A stretch of DNA of 64,000 nt from Pseudomonas gingeri (lineage in GTDB: Bacteria > Pseudomonadota > Gammaproteobacteria > Pseudomonadales > Pseudomonadaceae). Positions 45,472-53,764 of this stretch are shown in pieces (within the stretch, counting starts at the first letter, position 1; each line of letters begins with the position of its first letter). Below the pieces are notes generated by a model that had not been told where the DNA came from, did not search any database, and saw only the letters and a list, made by a program, of their open reading frames with translations. The stretch spans positions 1,062,440-1,126,439 of the forward strand of contig NZ_JACAOR010000001.1 in NCBI RefSeq assembly GCF_013386115.1, written 5' to 3'. A program made the position numbers and the translations under genes.

Positions 45472-45637
45472 GGGTGATAAGCGATCATCGAACGACAGTG
45501 GTACTGTTCTCGCCGATGGCAAAGTTATGCCTCAATTATTTTCCGGTGCGTTGCTGGAACAGTTATTGGGCCATACTCTTCTTCATCATCCTTTGGTTAA
45601 GACTTTAGCTACTGTACCTGGTGCAGTAGCTTTTTTT
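45444..45637 (+). ncRNA. Candidate small RNA (or small leader transcript)
   Basis: A stretch of about 190 bases, roughly 44% GC in a 62% GC region, begins after a -10-like TACAAT (45432-45437) and ends in a strong intrinsic terminator. It contains a possible 64-codon frame (GTG at 45458 to 45652) that runs through the terminator, lacks a ribosome-binding site and uses codons unlike the neighbours, so I favour an RNA over a protein. The 5' end would carry the ten-base-pair hairpin at 45449-45471. I do not recognise it as a named Pseudomonas small RNA. Confidence 0.35.
45607..45637 (+). terminator. Rho-independent terminator in the AT-rich island
   Basis: AGCTACTG pairs perfectly with CAGTAGCT (inner U-G and A-U pairs may extend it), followed by seven Ts at 45631-45637. 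It is the clearest intrinsic terminator in the window and faces plus-strand transcription, where no ordinary gene precedes it. Confidence 0.8.
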
Positions 45638-45730
45638 AACCGGAAACAATAATTCATAACTTGATCAATTCAAGGAACTCGTCATGGGCGCTATTCCTGG
45701 TTGCCATGTAAATAACAACATTTACCCGCG
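45638..45730. other. AT-rich remainder of the island
   Basis: The rest of the 517-base gap between the porin and the ABC permease. A possible RBS (AAGGAA) and ATG near 45684 open a 40-odd-codon frame that runs antisense into the permease gene; I do not call it. The stretch 45214-45384, before the dyads, presumably holds the porin promoter, but no clear -10/-35 pair is visible to me. Confidence 0.4.
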
Positions 45731-46504
45731 CTACCCTCTGGTCGTCCGACCAAACGCCGACAGGCACCACAGCGGAAACGGCAAGGTCACCAGCAGCAGC
45801 AACCAGAGCAAGGCATAGACCGCATCGACCCCGTCGTTCTGCAGGTTGACGAACAGTTTGACCGGAATGCCCTGGGGGAAATAGGCAAAGACCATGACGA
45901 TGCCGAACTCGCCGATCACCCGGACCCAGACAATCGCCAGCCCGGCGGCCAGCGCCCGCGCCGCCAGGGGCAAGGTAACGCGCCACAGCACCTGGACACT
46001 GGAGCAACCCAGGCCACGCGCGGCCTCTTCCAGGGACAACGGCACCGCCTCGAACGCCCCACGGGCCGCCAGGACAAAATAGGACAGGCCGCCATACAAC
46101 TGGGCCAGGATAAACGCCGGTGCATTGTTGGTCAGCGATACGCCCAGTCGCGCCAGCGGCCCGCCCAGGGTGCCATAGGGCCCATAGGCCGAAACCAGGA
46201 GGATGCCCATGGCCAGCGGCGGGGTCAGCAGCGCCATCAGCACCAATGATTCCACGCTCCGCTTGAACGCCGAGCGGGTCCGCGCCAGCCAGCGGGCCAG
46301 GGGCAGGCCCAGCAGCACGATCAATGCGCTGGATACCAGACTCAGCCCCAGCGACACACCCAGCGCACTCCAGTCGCCATAAGCGAGTTGCAGATGACTC
46401 CAGGCGGTTTCCCGTACCAGCGCCAGAAACGGCAGGCCCAGCAGCAGGACCGCCGGCACGCACAGCCAGGTCGACAGCCGCAGGCTCAGGATCGACATCG
46501 TCAA
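45731..46504 (-). CDS. Molybdate/tungstate-type ABC transporter permease
   Basis: A 257-residue permease with about six membrane segments and the EAA loop (LEEAARGLGCSSVQVLWRVTLP near residue 155), of the molybdate/sulfate permease group. Its ATG overlaps the binding-protein stop by four bases. An ATPase gene should follow in a modABC-type operon but none is present; the next sequence is the AT-rich island. The permease must use an ATPase from elsewhere, or the operon is truncated. The ModE-like site upstream of the partner gene supports molybdate as substrate. Confidence 0.82.
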   Translation of the reverse strand: MTMSILSLRLSTWLCVPAVLLLGLPFLALVRETAWSHLQLAYGDWSALGVSLGLSLVSSALIVLLGLPLARWLARTRSAFKRSVESLVLMALLTPPLAMGILLVSAYGPYGTLGGPLARLGVSLTNNAPAFILAQLYGGLSYFVLAARGAFEAVPLSLEEAARGLGCSSVQVLWRVTLPLAARALAAGLAIVWVRVIGEFGIVMVFAYFPQGIPVKLFVNLQNDGVDAVYALLWLLLLVTLPFPLWCLSAFGRTTRG

Positions 46505-47427
46505 TTGACCAGCGCATCGCCCTTGGGCCGGCCATAACCATCATGGGCAAACAGCGCCTGGCCTTCGGCCGACTGCATGAAAGCGACAAAGGCCTTGGCC
46601 TGCGCGGGATTCGGCGCGTTCTTCAGGACCGCCGCGTAGAACACCAGCGGTTGCGGACGCAGGACCTGATCCTTGCCGGCCTTGTCCTTGAGACTGAGGC
46701 TGACCGTGTCATACCAGTCCTTGGCGAACGCCGGGTTGCTCAGGTTGATCTCGTCCGGCAACGCCACATAGGGCAGGCCCGCCGACAAGGTCGCACTCTC
46801 GTAGCCCGAAGCCGCGTCGACCTGCCCGGCCTCCAGGCGCGTCAGCAAGCCACCTTCGCCAAACACCTGGGCCGGGTTCTGTACATCGCCGAGCACCCGC
46901 TGCGCCAGGCCGGGCTGACGGTAGTATTTTTCCGCCAGTTGCATAGCGAACACGATGTTCTGGCCCTGGGGATCGGTCGCCGCGTCGGTCCGGCCAAAAC
47001 GCAGCCCCGGCTGCTGCAGCACCTGCCACCAGGATTGCTCGGCATTCGCCGCCTTGCTCGCCTCTAACGCCTTGGCGAACGAACTCCTGGGGTTATAGGC
47101 GATCACCATGCGCGTGCTGGCCACCGGCACCGCCTCATCCACCAGCCCGGCCTGGCGAAGAATCTCGATGGGCCCCGGAGTGATCGAGACGAACACATCC
47201 GCCACCACCGTCTTCGAGGCGAGCATGCGCGCCAGGCCATAGGCGCCCTCGCCCTGCCCCTGGTAAGTCAGCTGGTGCTGCCGGGCAAACGCCGGCCCCA
47301 GGGACTTGTCCATGACCACGCCCATGGAGCCGGCATAGGTGACGTGCAGGGTCTCGGCTGCCTGGACGACCAGGGACATCAACAACGCCAATCCGCCCAG
47401 GGCCATTTTCCACAGATGCGTGCTCAT
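46501..47427 (-). CDS. Periplasmic molybdate/tungstate-binding protein (ModA/WtpA-like)
   Basis: A 308-residue solute-binding protein with a signal peptide (cleavage after VQAA near residue 24). The early mature motif HVTYAGSMGVVMDKSL and ADVFVSITPGPIEILRQAGLV resemble the WtpA/ModA oxyanion-binding group (AGS and ADV segments). It would bind molybdate or tungstate in the periplasm and hand it to the overlapping permease. A ModE-like dyad lies 13 bases before its start. Confidence 0.8.
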   Translation of the reverse strand: MSTHLWKMALGGLALLMSLVVQAAETLHVTYAGSMGVVMDKSLGPAFARQHQLTYQGQGEGAYGLARMLASKTVVADVFVSITPGPIEILRQAGLVDEAVPVASTRMVIAYNPRSSFAKALEASKAANAEQSWWQVLQQPGLRFGRTDAATDPQGQNIVFAMQLAEKYYRQPGLAQRVLGDVQNPAQVFGEGGLLTRLEAGQVDAASGYESATLSAGLPYVALPDEINLSNPAFAKDWYDTVSLSLKDKAGKDQVLRPQPLVFYAAVLKNAPNPAQAKAFVAFMQSAEGQALFAHDGYGRPKGDALVN

Positions 47428-47440
47428 GCTGTCGCTCCAC

Positions 47441-47464
47441 CGCTATAGGGTCATGTATATAGCG
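47441..47464. promoter_or_regulatory. ModE-like operator
   Basis: CGCTATA-N10-TATAGCG is a perfect seven-base dyad of 24 bases, the length and arm pattern (CGnTATA...TATAnCG) of E. coli ModE operators. It lies 13 bases before the start of the ModA/WtpA-like gene, where bound ModE would block transcription when molybdate is plentiful. No modE gene is in the window. Confidence 0.6.
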
Positions 47465-47617
47465 GCGCAGCCTAACGCCCCGCACAAAGGCAGGGAACGG
47501 GGCTGGCGCGGGAAAGCACGATATTGAGACTTGGGCGCTATCTTTTGTCCGTTAGCCTTGGCCGGCGACCCGGGCGCCCGGCACTCGGGGCCGGGACGCT
47601 GGGTCAGCGGGAGCCGT

Positions 47618-47842
47618 TCAGGCCTGGGCACTGGCCTGTTGTTCCTCCAGATAACGGCCTTGCGGCGTACGGCTGGAACCGTTCTCGCCCAGCAAGGGCG
47701 CAGACGGCTGGGCGGCCACGGGTGTCAGCTGGAAGCATACGCCGTCCGGGCATTGGCGCTTTTCGGTAGCGGCATCGGCGTGCACCGCGGCACCGGCCAG
47801 GGAGAAAGCAATCGCGCTCAGGTAGGTTTTAATATGGTTCAT
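47618..47842 (-). CDS. Small secreted protein, hypothetical
   Basis: A 74-residue protein with a signal peptide (MNHIKTYLSAIAFSLAGAAVHADA) and a short polar mature part with one cysteine pair (QCPDGVC) and a glutamine/alanine-rich tail. It lies 62 bases downstream of the DUF2790 gene on the same strand and is probably co-transcribed. I do not recognise a family. Confidence 0.55.
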   Translation of the reverse strand: MNHIKTYLSAIAFSLAGAAVHADAATEKRQCPDGVCFQLTPVAAQPSAPLLGENGSSRTPQGRYLEEQQASAQA

Positions 47843-47904
47843 GGCATGCACTCTCGTATCAGGAATAGAAGGCAAAACAGGGCAAAGGCAAAACGACGCA
47901 AGGC

Positions 47905-48168
47905 TTATCCCCCTTCGTGGCAGATATCGGAAAACTTGCGGTAGTCGAGGATGTGCGGCTGGCCCTGGGAGTCGAGGTAGCTCATCCGGGCATTGACCAC
48001 GCCGCACTCCGGACCGGCTTCCTGGGTCAGGGACAGCACCTTGCGTACATCCAGGTGAGTGCCGTAGCTGTAGGTTTGCGGCTGCACCTGGGCTTCGGCC
48101 CGGGCAGACAGGGTGCAGATGTTCAGGGCGGCAAACAGGCAGGCGGCGTAGATGGCTTTGGTGTTCAT
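47905..48168 (-). CDS. DUF2790 small periplasmic protein
   Basis: An 87-residue protein with a signal peptide (cleavage after SARA near residue 24) and the DUF2790 core: TYSYGTHLDVRKVLSL, GPECGVVNARMSYLDSQG and LDYRKFSDIC. The two cysteines probably form a disulfide. This family is found mainly in Pseudomonas and has no known function. It is divergent from the MBL-hydrolase gene, and the intervening region holds a likely response-regulator site. Confidence 0.8.
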   Translation of the reverse strand: MNTKAIYAACLFAALNICTLSARAEAQVQPQTYSYGTHLDVRKVLSLTQEAGPECGVVNARMSYLDSQGQPHILDYRKFSDICHEGG

Positions 48169-48304
48169 GAGGGACTCCCGTCGGTAGTTGGATTCAGTGG
48201 GGCGAGCGCTGTTGTCTCGATGGGGCCCATTGAATGCCCGGCAGGTATCCCGAGTGTGTCGCGAACCGGTGGCTGTTAAACCTCAAGTGTCTGGAGCCGC
48301 CTGG

Positions 48305-48321
48305 GATACACAGCGATACAC
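48305..48321. promoter_or_regulatory. Direct-repeat site before the MBL gene
   Basis: GATACAC at 48305-48311 and again at 48315-48321 are ten bases apart, the phasing typical of OmpR-family response regulators. A related GGATACAT is at 48369-48376. The pair matches the site before the response-regulator gene at 49437. Confidence 0.5.
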
Positions 48322-48425
48322 ACCGACGAAAAAAGTACGGCGAACAACATGCGCGCTGGAAATATCCTGGATACATGACTGCGGTGAACTGCATCACCGA
48401 CATGATCGACGCAAGGAATCAGACA

Positions 48426-49397
48426 ATGCCTTTCCCGAAAAACCTGCTGCTGGGCGCGACCCTGTTCAGCCTGCTACTGGGCAGCGGCGGCCTGCTGGCC
48501 GCACAGGAAACACCCGCCCCCGCCGCGCTGGAAATGCTGGTACTGGGTTCCGGCGGCCCCGGTGCCAACGGCCGGGCAGGCGCGGGTTATGCCCTGCTGC
48601 TGGATGGCACGCCACGCATCCTGGTGGATGCCGGCCCCGGCACCTTCGCCCGGATCGGCGAGGCCAGGCTCGACCTGCGCAAGCTGGATATCGTGCTGCT
48701 GACCCACCTGCACGTCGATCACGCCGCCGAGTTGCCGGGCATCATCAAGGCCCGCGCCGTGAGCACTCGCACCGATATCGACTTCCGGATCTTCGGCCCC
48801 GGCGCCAGTACACCCACCACCGCCGGCAACGGCAAGCCTGGCGCGCGCTTCCCCGCCACCAGCCAGTTTGTCGACCTGCTCTTCGGAACCTTCGGCGCCT
48901 TCAGTTACCTGGAGGATTTTGCCGGGCATGTCAATTTCGACGTCACCGACCTGTCCGCCCCGACCAGTACCGACGACGATACGCCCCAGGTCATCCTCGA
49001 CCAGGACGGCCTGCTGATCAGCGCAACGATCGGCCATCACGGCGACGCGCCAGCCGTGATCTACCGGGTCGACTACAAGGGCAAGAGCATCACGTTCAGC
49101 GGCGATATCGACACCCACGGCCATGCCGCGCTGGCCCGCATCGCCAAGGGCTCGCAACTGCTGGTGTTCAACGATCCGGTGCTCGACCCGCCCAGCGCCC
49201 CGCCGATTCTCTACACCCTGCACAGCGCCCCCGTCGATATCGGCAGGATCAGCCATCTGGCCGGGATAACGCACCTGCTGCTCAGCCACCTGCCCAACGA
49301 CACCGACGAGTTCCGTGACGCCGCCAGCCGCTCCATTCGCCAGAACTATCGCGGCCCGCTGGATTTCGCCGAGGATGGGCAGCGAATCCGTCCCTGA
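48426..49397 (+). CDS. Secreted MBL-fold metallo-hydrolase
   Basis: A 323-residue metallo-beta-lactamase-fold protein with a signal peptide (cleavage after LLAA near residue 25). Metal motif THLHVDHAAE is near residue 100 (HxHxDH), and later ligands lie in TIGHHGD and FSGDIDTHG. It resembles the RNase-Z/arylsulfatase-like branch of MBL hydrolases; the substrate is unknown. The start at 48426 gives a clean signal peptide. It is flanked by the DUF2790 gene and a two-component system that shares its upstream repeats. Confidence 0.8.
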   Translation: MPFPKNLLLGATLFSLLLGSGGLLAAQETPAPAALEMLVLGSGGPGANGRAGAGYALLLDGTPRILVDAGPGTFARIGEARLDLRKLDIVLLTHLHVDHAAELPGIIKARAVSTRTDIDFRIFGPGASTPTTAGNGKPGARFPATSQFVDLLFGTFGAFSYLEDFAGHVNFDVTDLSAPTSTDDDTPQVILDQDGLLISATIGHHGDAPAVIYRVDYKGKSITFSGDIDTHGHAALARIAKGSQLLVFNDPVLDPPSAPPILYTLHSAPVDIGRISHLAGITHLLLSHLPNDTDEFRDAASRSIRQNYRGPLDFAEDGQRIRP

Positions 49398-49436
49398 GCC
49401 GGCTTTTTTGAATATCCATGTATCCGCCGCCCACCA

Positions 49437-49453
49437 GATACACTGCAATACAA
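49437..49453. promoter_or_regulatory. Direct-repeat site before the response-regulator gene
   Basis: GATACAC (49437-49443) and AATACAA (49447-49453) are ten bases apart, like the pair at 48305. ATGTATCC, the inverse of GGATACAT, lies upstream at about 49418. The shared pattern suggests that the response regulator binds both its own promoter and that of the MBL gene. Confidence 0.45.
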
Positions 49454-49523
49454 AGCACCGCAGGCAAGCATCACGGCCCCGGTTAGACTGGGCCATGACT
49501 CATTTTTGACAGAGGTTGAAACG

Positions 49524-50264
49524 ATGGAACATGTCGATCACATTCTGATCGTGGACGATGACCGGGAGATCAGGGAGCTGGTGGGCAACTACCTGAAGAA
49601 AAACGGCCTGCGCACCACCGTCGTCGCCGACGGCCGGCAAATGCGCGCCTTCCTCGAAACCACCCCGGTCGACCTGATCGTGCTGGACATCATGATGCCC
49701 GGCGACGACGGCCTGCTACTGTGCCGTGAGCTGCGCGCCGGCAAGCACAAGACCACCCCGGTCCTGATGCTGACCGCCCGCAACGATGAGACCGACCGCA
49801 TCATCGGCCTGGAAATGGGGGCCGACGACTACCTGGTCAAGCCGTTCGCCGCCCGCGAACTGCTGGCCCGGATCAATGCCGTGCTGCGCCGCACACGGAT
49901 GCTGCCGCCCAACCTGGTGGTGACCGAAAGCGGCCGCCTGCTGGGCTTCGGCCGCTGGAAACTGGACACCACCGCCCGTCACCTGCTGGACGAGGACGGC
50001 ACCCTGGTGGCCCTCAGCGGCGCCGAGTATCGCCTGTTGCGGGTGTTTCTCGACCACCCGCAGCGGGTGCTCAATCGCGACCAGTTGCTCAACCTGACCC
50101 AGGGTCGCGACGCCGACCTGTTCGACCGCTCCATCGACCTGCTGGTCAGCCGCCTGCGCCAGCGCCTGCTGGATGATGCGCGGGAACCGGCCTATATCAA
50201 GACCGTGCGCAGCGAAGGCTATGTGTTCTCCCTGCCGGTGGAAATCCTCGGTGCCGAGTCATGA
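49524..50264 (+). CDS. OmpR-family response regulator
   Basis: A 246-residue response regulator: receiver domain (residues about 5-120; acidic pair VDDD, phospho-acceptor Asp in LIVLDIMMPGDDG, Lys in DYLVKPFAARE) and winged-helix DNA-binding domain (about 145-240; LSGAEYRLLRVFLDHP, IDLLVSRLRQRL, IKTVRSEGYVFS). The ATG at 49524 is used; a TTG 18 bases earlier is possible. It overlaps the histidine-kinase gene by four bases (ATGA). Likely target sites are the 10-bp-phased repeats at 48305 and 49437. Confidence 0.9.
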   Translation: MEHVDHILIVDDDREIRELVGNYLKKNGLRTTVVADGRQMRAFLETTPVDLIVLDIMMPGDDGLLLCRELRAGKHKTTPVLMLTARNDETDRIIGLEMGADDYLVKPFAARELLARINAVLRRTRMLPPNLVVTESGRLLGFGRWKLDTTARHLLDEDGTLVALSGAEYRLLRVFLDHPQRVLNRDQLLNLTQGRDADLFDRSIDLLVSRLRQRLLDDAREPAYIKTVRSEGYVFSLPVEILGAES

Positions 50265-51574
50265 AACGCGTCCTGCACTGGCCGCGAACACTGGCGTCGC
50301 GGCTGTCGCTGATTTTCCTGATCTGCCTGATCCTGGCCCAGGCGCTGTCCTTCGCCGCACAAGCCTATGAGCGCTACGAAAGCGCGAAGAACGCCATGCT
50401 CGGCAATCTGGAAACCGATGTGTCGACATCCATCGCCATTCTCGAGCGCCTGCCGGCGGTGGAGCGCGACAGCTGGCTGCCCCGCCTGGCGCGGCACAAC
50501 TACAGCTACCTGCTGGACGAAGGAACCCAGGGCGTGCCCATGAGCGCAGGCGACCTGCCGGTTGCCGTGCCCTCGATCGAGGACGCCCTGGGCCCGGACT
50601 ACCCGGTGACCTTCAACGATATCCCCGGCCCGCAGAAACACTTCCAGGCGCACCTGACGCTCAAGGATGGCAGTCCGGTGACCATCGACGTACGGCCGGC
50701 GATCATGCCCATGCTGCCCTGGCTACCGGTGGTCCTGCTCGGGCAATTGCTGCTGATGCTCGCCTGCACCTGGCTCGCCGTACGCATCGCCGTGCGTCCG
50801 CTGACCCGCCTGGCCCAGGCCGTGGAAAACCTCGACCCCAATACCCACGGCGTGCACCTGGACGAAGCCGGCCCTTCCGAGGTCGCCCATGCCGCCGCCG
50901 CGTTCAACGCCATGCAAAAACGAATCGCCGACTACCTCAAGGAACGCATGCAACTGCTGGCGGCGATTTCCCATGACCTGCAGACCCCCATCACCCGCAT
51001 GAAACTGCGCGCCGAGTTCATGGACGAGTCCACGGAAAAGGACAAGCTCTGGCAGGACCTGGGTGAAATCGAACACCTGGTGCGCGAAGGCGTCGCCTAT
51101 GCCCGCAGCGTGCACGGCGCCACCGAAGTCAGTTGCCGTATCGACCTGGATTCTTTCCTCGACAGCCTGGTATTCGACTACCAGGACACCGGGCAGGCAG
51201 TGGAATTGATAGGCAAGAACGGCGCGCTGATCGACATTCGCCCCCATGCCCTGCGCCGGGTGCTGGTCAACCTGGTGGACAACGCCCTGAAGTTCGCCGG
51301 TTCCGCCCAACTGGTGGTGACTTCGAAGGACAACCAGGGCCTGTCGATCCTGGTGCTCGACCGCGGTCCGGGAATTGCCGAGGACGAACTGCAGGAAGTG
51401 CTCAAGCCTTTCTACCGTGTGGAAAGCTCGCGCAATCGCAGCACCGGCGGCACCGGCCTGGGGCTGGCAATCGCCCAGCAACTGGCGGTCGCCCTCGGCG
51501 GTGCGCTGACCCTGAGCAACCGCGAAGGCGGCGGCCTGTGCGCGGAACTGCAACTGGGGACGGCTCAGCACTGA
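50261..51574 (+). CDS. Membrane sensor histidine kinase
   Basis: A 437-residue kinase: TM1 about residues 14-34, a periplasmic sensor of about 115 residues, TM2 about 152-172, a HAMP linker, the phospho-acceptor His in ISHDLQTPITRMK, and an ATP-binding domain with N box VNLVDNALKFAG, DRGPGIAEDE and GGTGLGLAIAQQL. It phosphorylates the overlapping response regulator. The periplasmic signal is unknown; the MBL and DUF2790 envelope proteins next door are candidate outputs. Confidence 0.9.
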   Translation: MKRVLHWPRTLASRLSLIFLICLILAQALSFAAQAYERYESAKNAMLGNLETDVSTSIAILERLPAVERDSWLPRLARHNYSYLLDEGTQGVPMSAGDLPVAVPSIEDALGPDYPVTFNDIPGPQKHFQAHLTLKDGSPVTIDVRPAIMPMLPWLPVVLLGQLLLMLACTWLAVRIAVRPLTRLAQAVENLDPNTHGVHLDEAGPSEVAHAAAAFNAMQKRIADYLKERMQLLAAISHDLQTPITRMKLRAEFMDESTEKDKLWQDLGEIEHLVREGVAYARSVHGATEVSCRIDLDSFLDSLVFDYQDTGQAVELIGKNGALIDIRPHALRRVLVNLVDNALKFAGSAQLVVTSKDNQGLSILVLDRGPGIAEDELQEVLKPFYRVESSRNRSTGGTGLGLAIAQQLAVALGGALTLSNREGGGLCAELQLGTAQH

Positions 51575-51686
51575 CCGTTCCCGCGACGGCGTGTCTCGGA
51601 CCGGCGAGGCACACCTGGGCGCCTGATTTAGCTATGCTAGGGCACTTTTTGAGTGCCCGCTTCCAGCATTATCAGGAAAACGCCCC

Positions 51687-52085
51687 ATGACAGACCGCGA
51701 GATCATCATTCCAGAATCCATGCGTCCGATCGTCGAACGCGCCGGCTACGCGCCCGCCGTCAAGGTCGGGGCGACGCTGTACTGTGCCGGCCAGGTGGGC
51801 CGTACCGCACAACTGGAAGTGATCGCCGATCCCGAGGCGCAGTTCGTCGCCTGCTGGGAAAACCTGCGCCTGGTCCTCGCCGCCGGCGGCTGTACATTTG
51901 ACGACGTGGTCGAGATGACCACCTATCATGTCAATATGAGCCAGCACATGGCAGTCTTTCGCGAGGTCAAGAATCGTGTGTTTCCACGCGGGCACTGTGC
52001 CTGGACGTCCATCGGCGTCGCGGAACTGGCACACCCCGGCCTGCTGGCGGAGATCAAGTGCGTGGCGGTACAACGCAGCGCATGA
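51687..52085 (+). CDS. RidA-family protein
   Basis: A 132-residue Rid-superfamily protein: KVGATLYCAGQVGRTAQLEV, ACWENLRLVLAAGGCTFDDVVEMTTYHV and SIGVAELAHPGLLAEIKCVA, the last resembling the RidA consensus. These enzymes deaminate reactive enamine/imine intermediates or have unknown roles. It stands alone between the histidine kinase and ppnN. The start has AGGAAA upstream. Confidence 0.83.
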   Translation: MTDREIIIPESMRPIVERAGYAPAVKVGATLYCAGQVGRTAQLEVIADPEAQFVACWENLRLVLAAGGCTFDDVVEMTTYHVNMSQHMAVFREVKNRVFPRGHCAWTSIGVAELAHPGLLAEIKCVAVQRSA

Positions 52086-52188
52086 TCGCGCCTTGCCTCA
52101 CCCCTGGCGTACGACCACGGTCGACGCCGGCCTTTCTGATGCCGCCGGCACCTTGTCGCCCGGCCGCGTCGCTTTCATGGAATAGAGA

Positions 52189-53562
52189 ATGACCCAACGA
52201 TCCGTAATCAATGCTTCGGTCAGCCCCAAGGGCAGCCTTGAAACCCTTTCCCAACGTGAAGTGCAACAACTGAGCGAGGCCGGCTCCGGCAGCATCTACA
52301 CCTTGTTCCGCCAGTGCGCCCTGGCCATCCTCAATACCGGCGCGCATGTCGACAACGCCAAGACCATCCTCGAAGCCTACAAGGATTTCGAGATCCGCAT
52401 TCACCAGCAGGACCGCGGCGTACGCCTGGAGCTGCTGAACGCCCCGGCCGATGCCTTCGTCGACGGCGAGATGATCGCCAGCACCCGGGAAATGCTCTTC
52501 AGCGCCCTGCGCGATATCGTCTACACCGAGAACGAGCTGGAGAGCCAGCGCATCGACCTGGACAGTTCCCAGGGCATCACCGACTACGTCTTCCACCTGC
52601 TGCGCAACGCCCGCACCCTGCGTCCCGGCCTGGAGCCGAAGATGGTGGTGTGCTGGGGCGGTCATTCGATCAGCAGCGAGGAGTACCAGTACACCAAGAA
52701 AGTCGGCCACGAACTGGGCCTGCGCAGCCTGGACATCTGCACCGGCTGCGGTCCCGGCGTGATGAAGGGACCGATGAAGGGCGCGACCATCTCCCACGCC
52801 AAGCAGCGCATCACCACCGGCCGCTACCTGGGCCTGACCGAACCGGGCATCATCGCCGCCGAGGCGCCGAATCCGATCGTCAACGAACTGGTGATCATGC
52901 CCGACATCGAGAAGCGCCTGGAGGCGTTCGTGCGGGTCGGCCATGGCATCATCATCTTCCCGGGCGGTGCCGGTACGGCCGAGGAATTCCTCTACCTGCT
53001 GGGCATCCTGATGCACCCGGACAACCGTGACCTGCCGTTCCCGGTGATCCTCACCGGACCGAAAAGCGCGGAAGCCTACCTGCAGCAACTGCACGCCTTT
53101 GTCGGCGCCACCCTGGGCGAAGCGGCGCACCAGCACTACCAGATCATCATCGACGATCCGGCCCAGGTCGCCCGGCAGATGGCCCTGGGTCTCAAAGCCG
53201 TCAAGCAGTTCCGCCGGGAACGCAACGACGCCTTTCACTTCAACTGGCTGTTGAAGATCGACGAGGGTTTCCAGCGTCCGTTCGACCCGACCCACGCCAA
53301 CATGGCCAGCCTGAAACTGAACCGCAACCAGCCGGCGCACCAGTTGGCGGCCAACCTGCGCCGGGCGTTTTCCGGGATCGTCGCCGGCAACGTCAAGGAC
53401 AAGGGCATTCGCCTGATCGAAGAACACGGCCCGTACGAAATCCACGGCGATGCCGAAGTCATGCGGCCGCTGGATAAACTGCTCCAGGCCTTCGTCGCGC
53501 AACACCGGATGAAACTGCCGGGCGGCGCAGCCTACGAGCCTTGCTATCGGGTCGTTACCTGA
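52189..53562 (+). CDS. ppnN: Pyrimidine/purine nucleotide 5'-monophosphate nucleosidase
   Basis: A 457-residue PpnN (YgdH) protein. It has the extended N- and C-terminal regions that distinguish PpnN from short LOG proteins; the catalytic PGGAGTAEEF motif is near residue 265 with the preceding GCGPGVMKG. It cleaves nucleoside monophosphates to base and ribose 5-phosphate and is known in E. coli to be activated by (p)ppGpp. Full length; no frameshift. Confidence 0.93.
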   Translation: MTQRSVINASVSPKGSLETLSQREVQQLSEAGSGSIYTLFRQCALAILNTGAHVDNAKTILEAYKDFEIRIHQQDRGVRLELLNAPADAFVDGEMIASTREMLFSALRDIVYTENELESQRIDLDSSQGITDYVFHLLRNARTLRPGLEPKMVVCWGGHSISSEEYQYTKKVGHELGLRSLDICTGCGPGVMKGPMKGATISHAKQRITTGRYLGLTEPGIIAAEAPNPIVNELVIMPDIEKRLEAFVRVGHGIIIFPGGAGTAEEFLYLLGILMHPDNRDLPFPVILTGPKSAEAYLQQLHAFVGATLGEAAHQHYQIIIDDPAQVARQMALGLKAVKQFRRERNDAFHFNWLLKIDEGFQRPFDPTHANMASLKLNRNQPAHQLAANLRRAFSGIVAGNVKDKGIRLIEEHGPYEIHGDAEVMRPLDKLLQAFVAQHRMKLPGGAAYEPCYRVVT

Positions 53563-53714
53563 AATCGGCTGATCCGCCAGGATCATTCTGGCGGCTGCTC
53601 CAGCCGCCAGCTCCCCATCCCCGCGAACGCTCGCAGCACCCTTTCCTCAAGGCCTGTAGGAAACGTAAACAGCGCCTGATCCCCTCTTGATCGCCTGGGC
53701 AAACCCACTCATTC

Positions 53715-53750
53715 TTGACCCTCAACATCAGTGCAACTATATTTAGTTGC
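53715..53750 (+). promoter_or_regulatory. hicAB promoter with overlapping operator palindrome
   Basis: TTGACC (53715-53720), a 17-base spacer and TATATT (53738-53743) make a good sigma-70 promoter. The -10 lies inside the perfect palindrome GCAACTA-TATT-TAGTTGC (53733-53750), 14 bases before the hicA start. Binding by the HicB antitoxin there would repress the operon. Confidence 0.7.
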
Positions 53751-53764
53751 AGGCAGGAGGCCCG

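Noticed and set aside
45458..45652. 64-codon frame starting at GTG in the AT-rich island
   Set aside because: No ribosome-binding site is visible, the start lies inside a palindrome and the frame runs through an intrinsic terminator; a small RNA is preferred, though a peptide is not excluded.
45654..46589. 311-codon minus-strand frame overlapping the ABC permease
   Set aside because: It overlaps the permease frame almost completely and has no membrane pattern of its own; the permease has the EAA loop and overlaps its partner gene by four bases.
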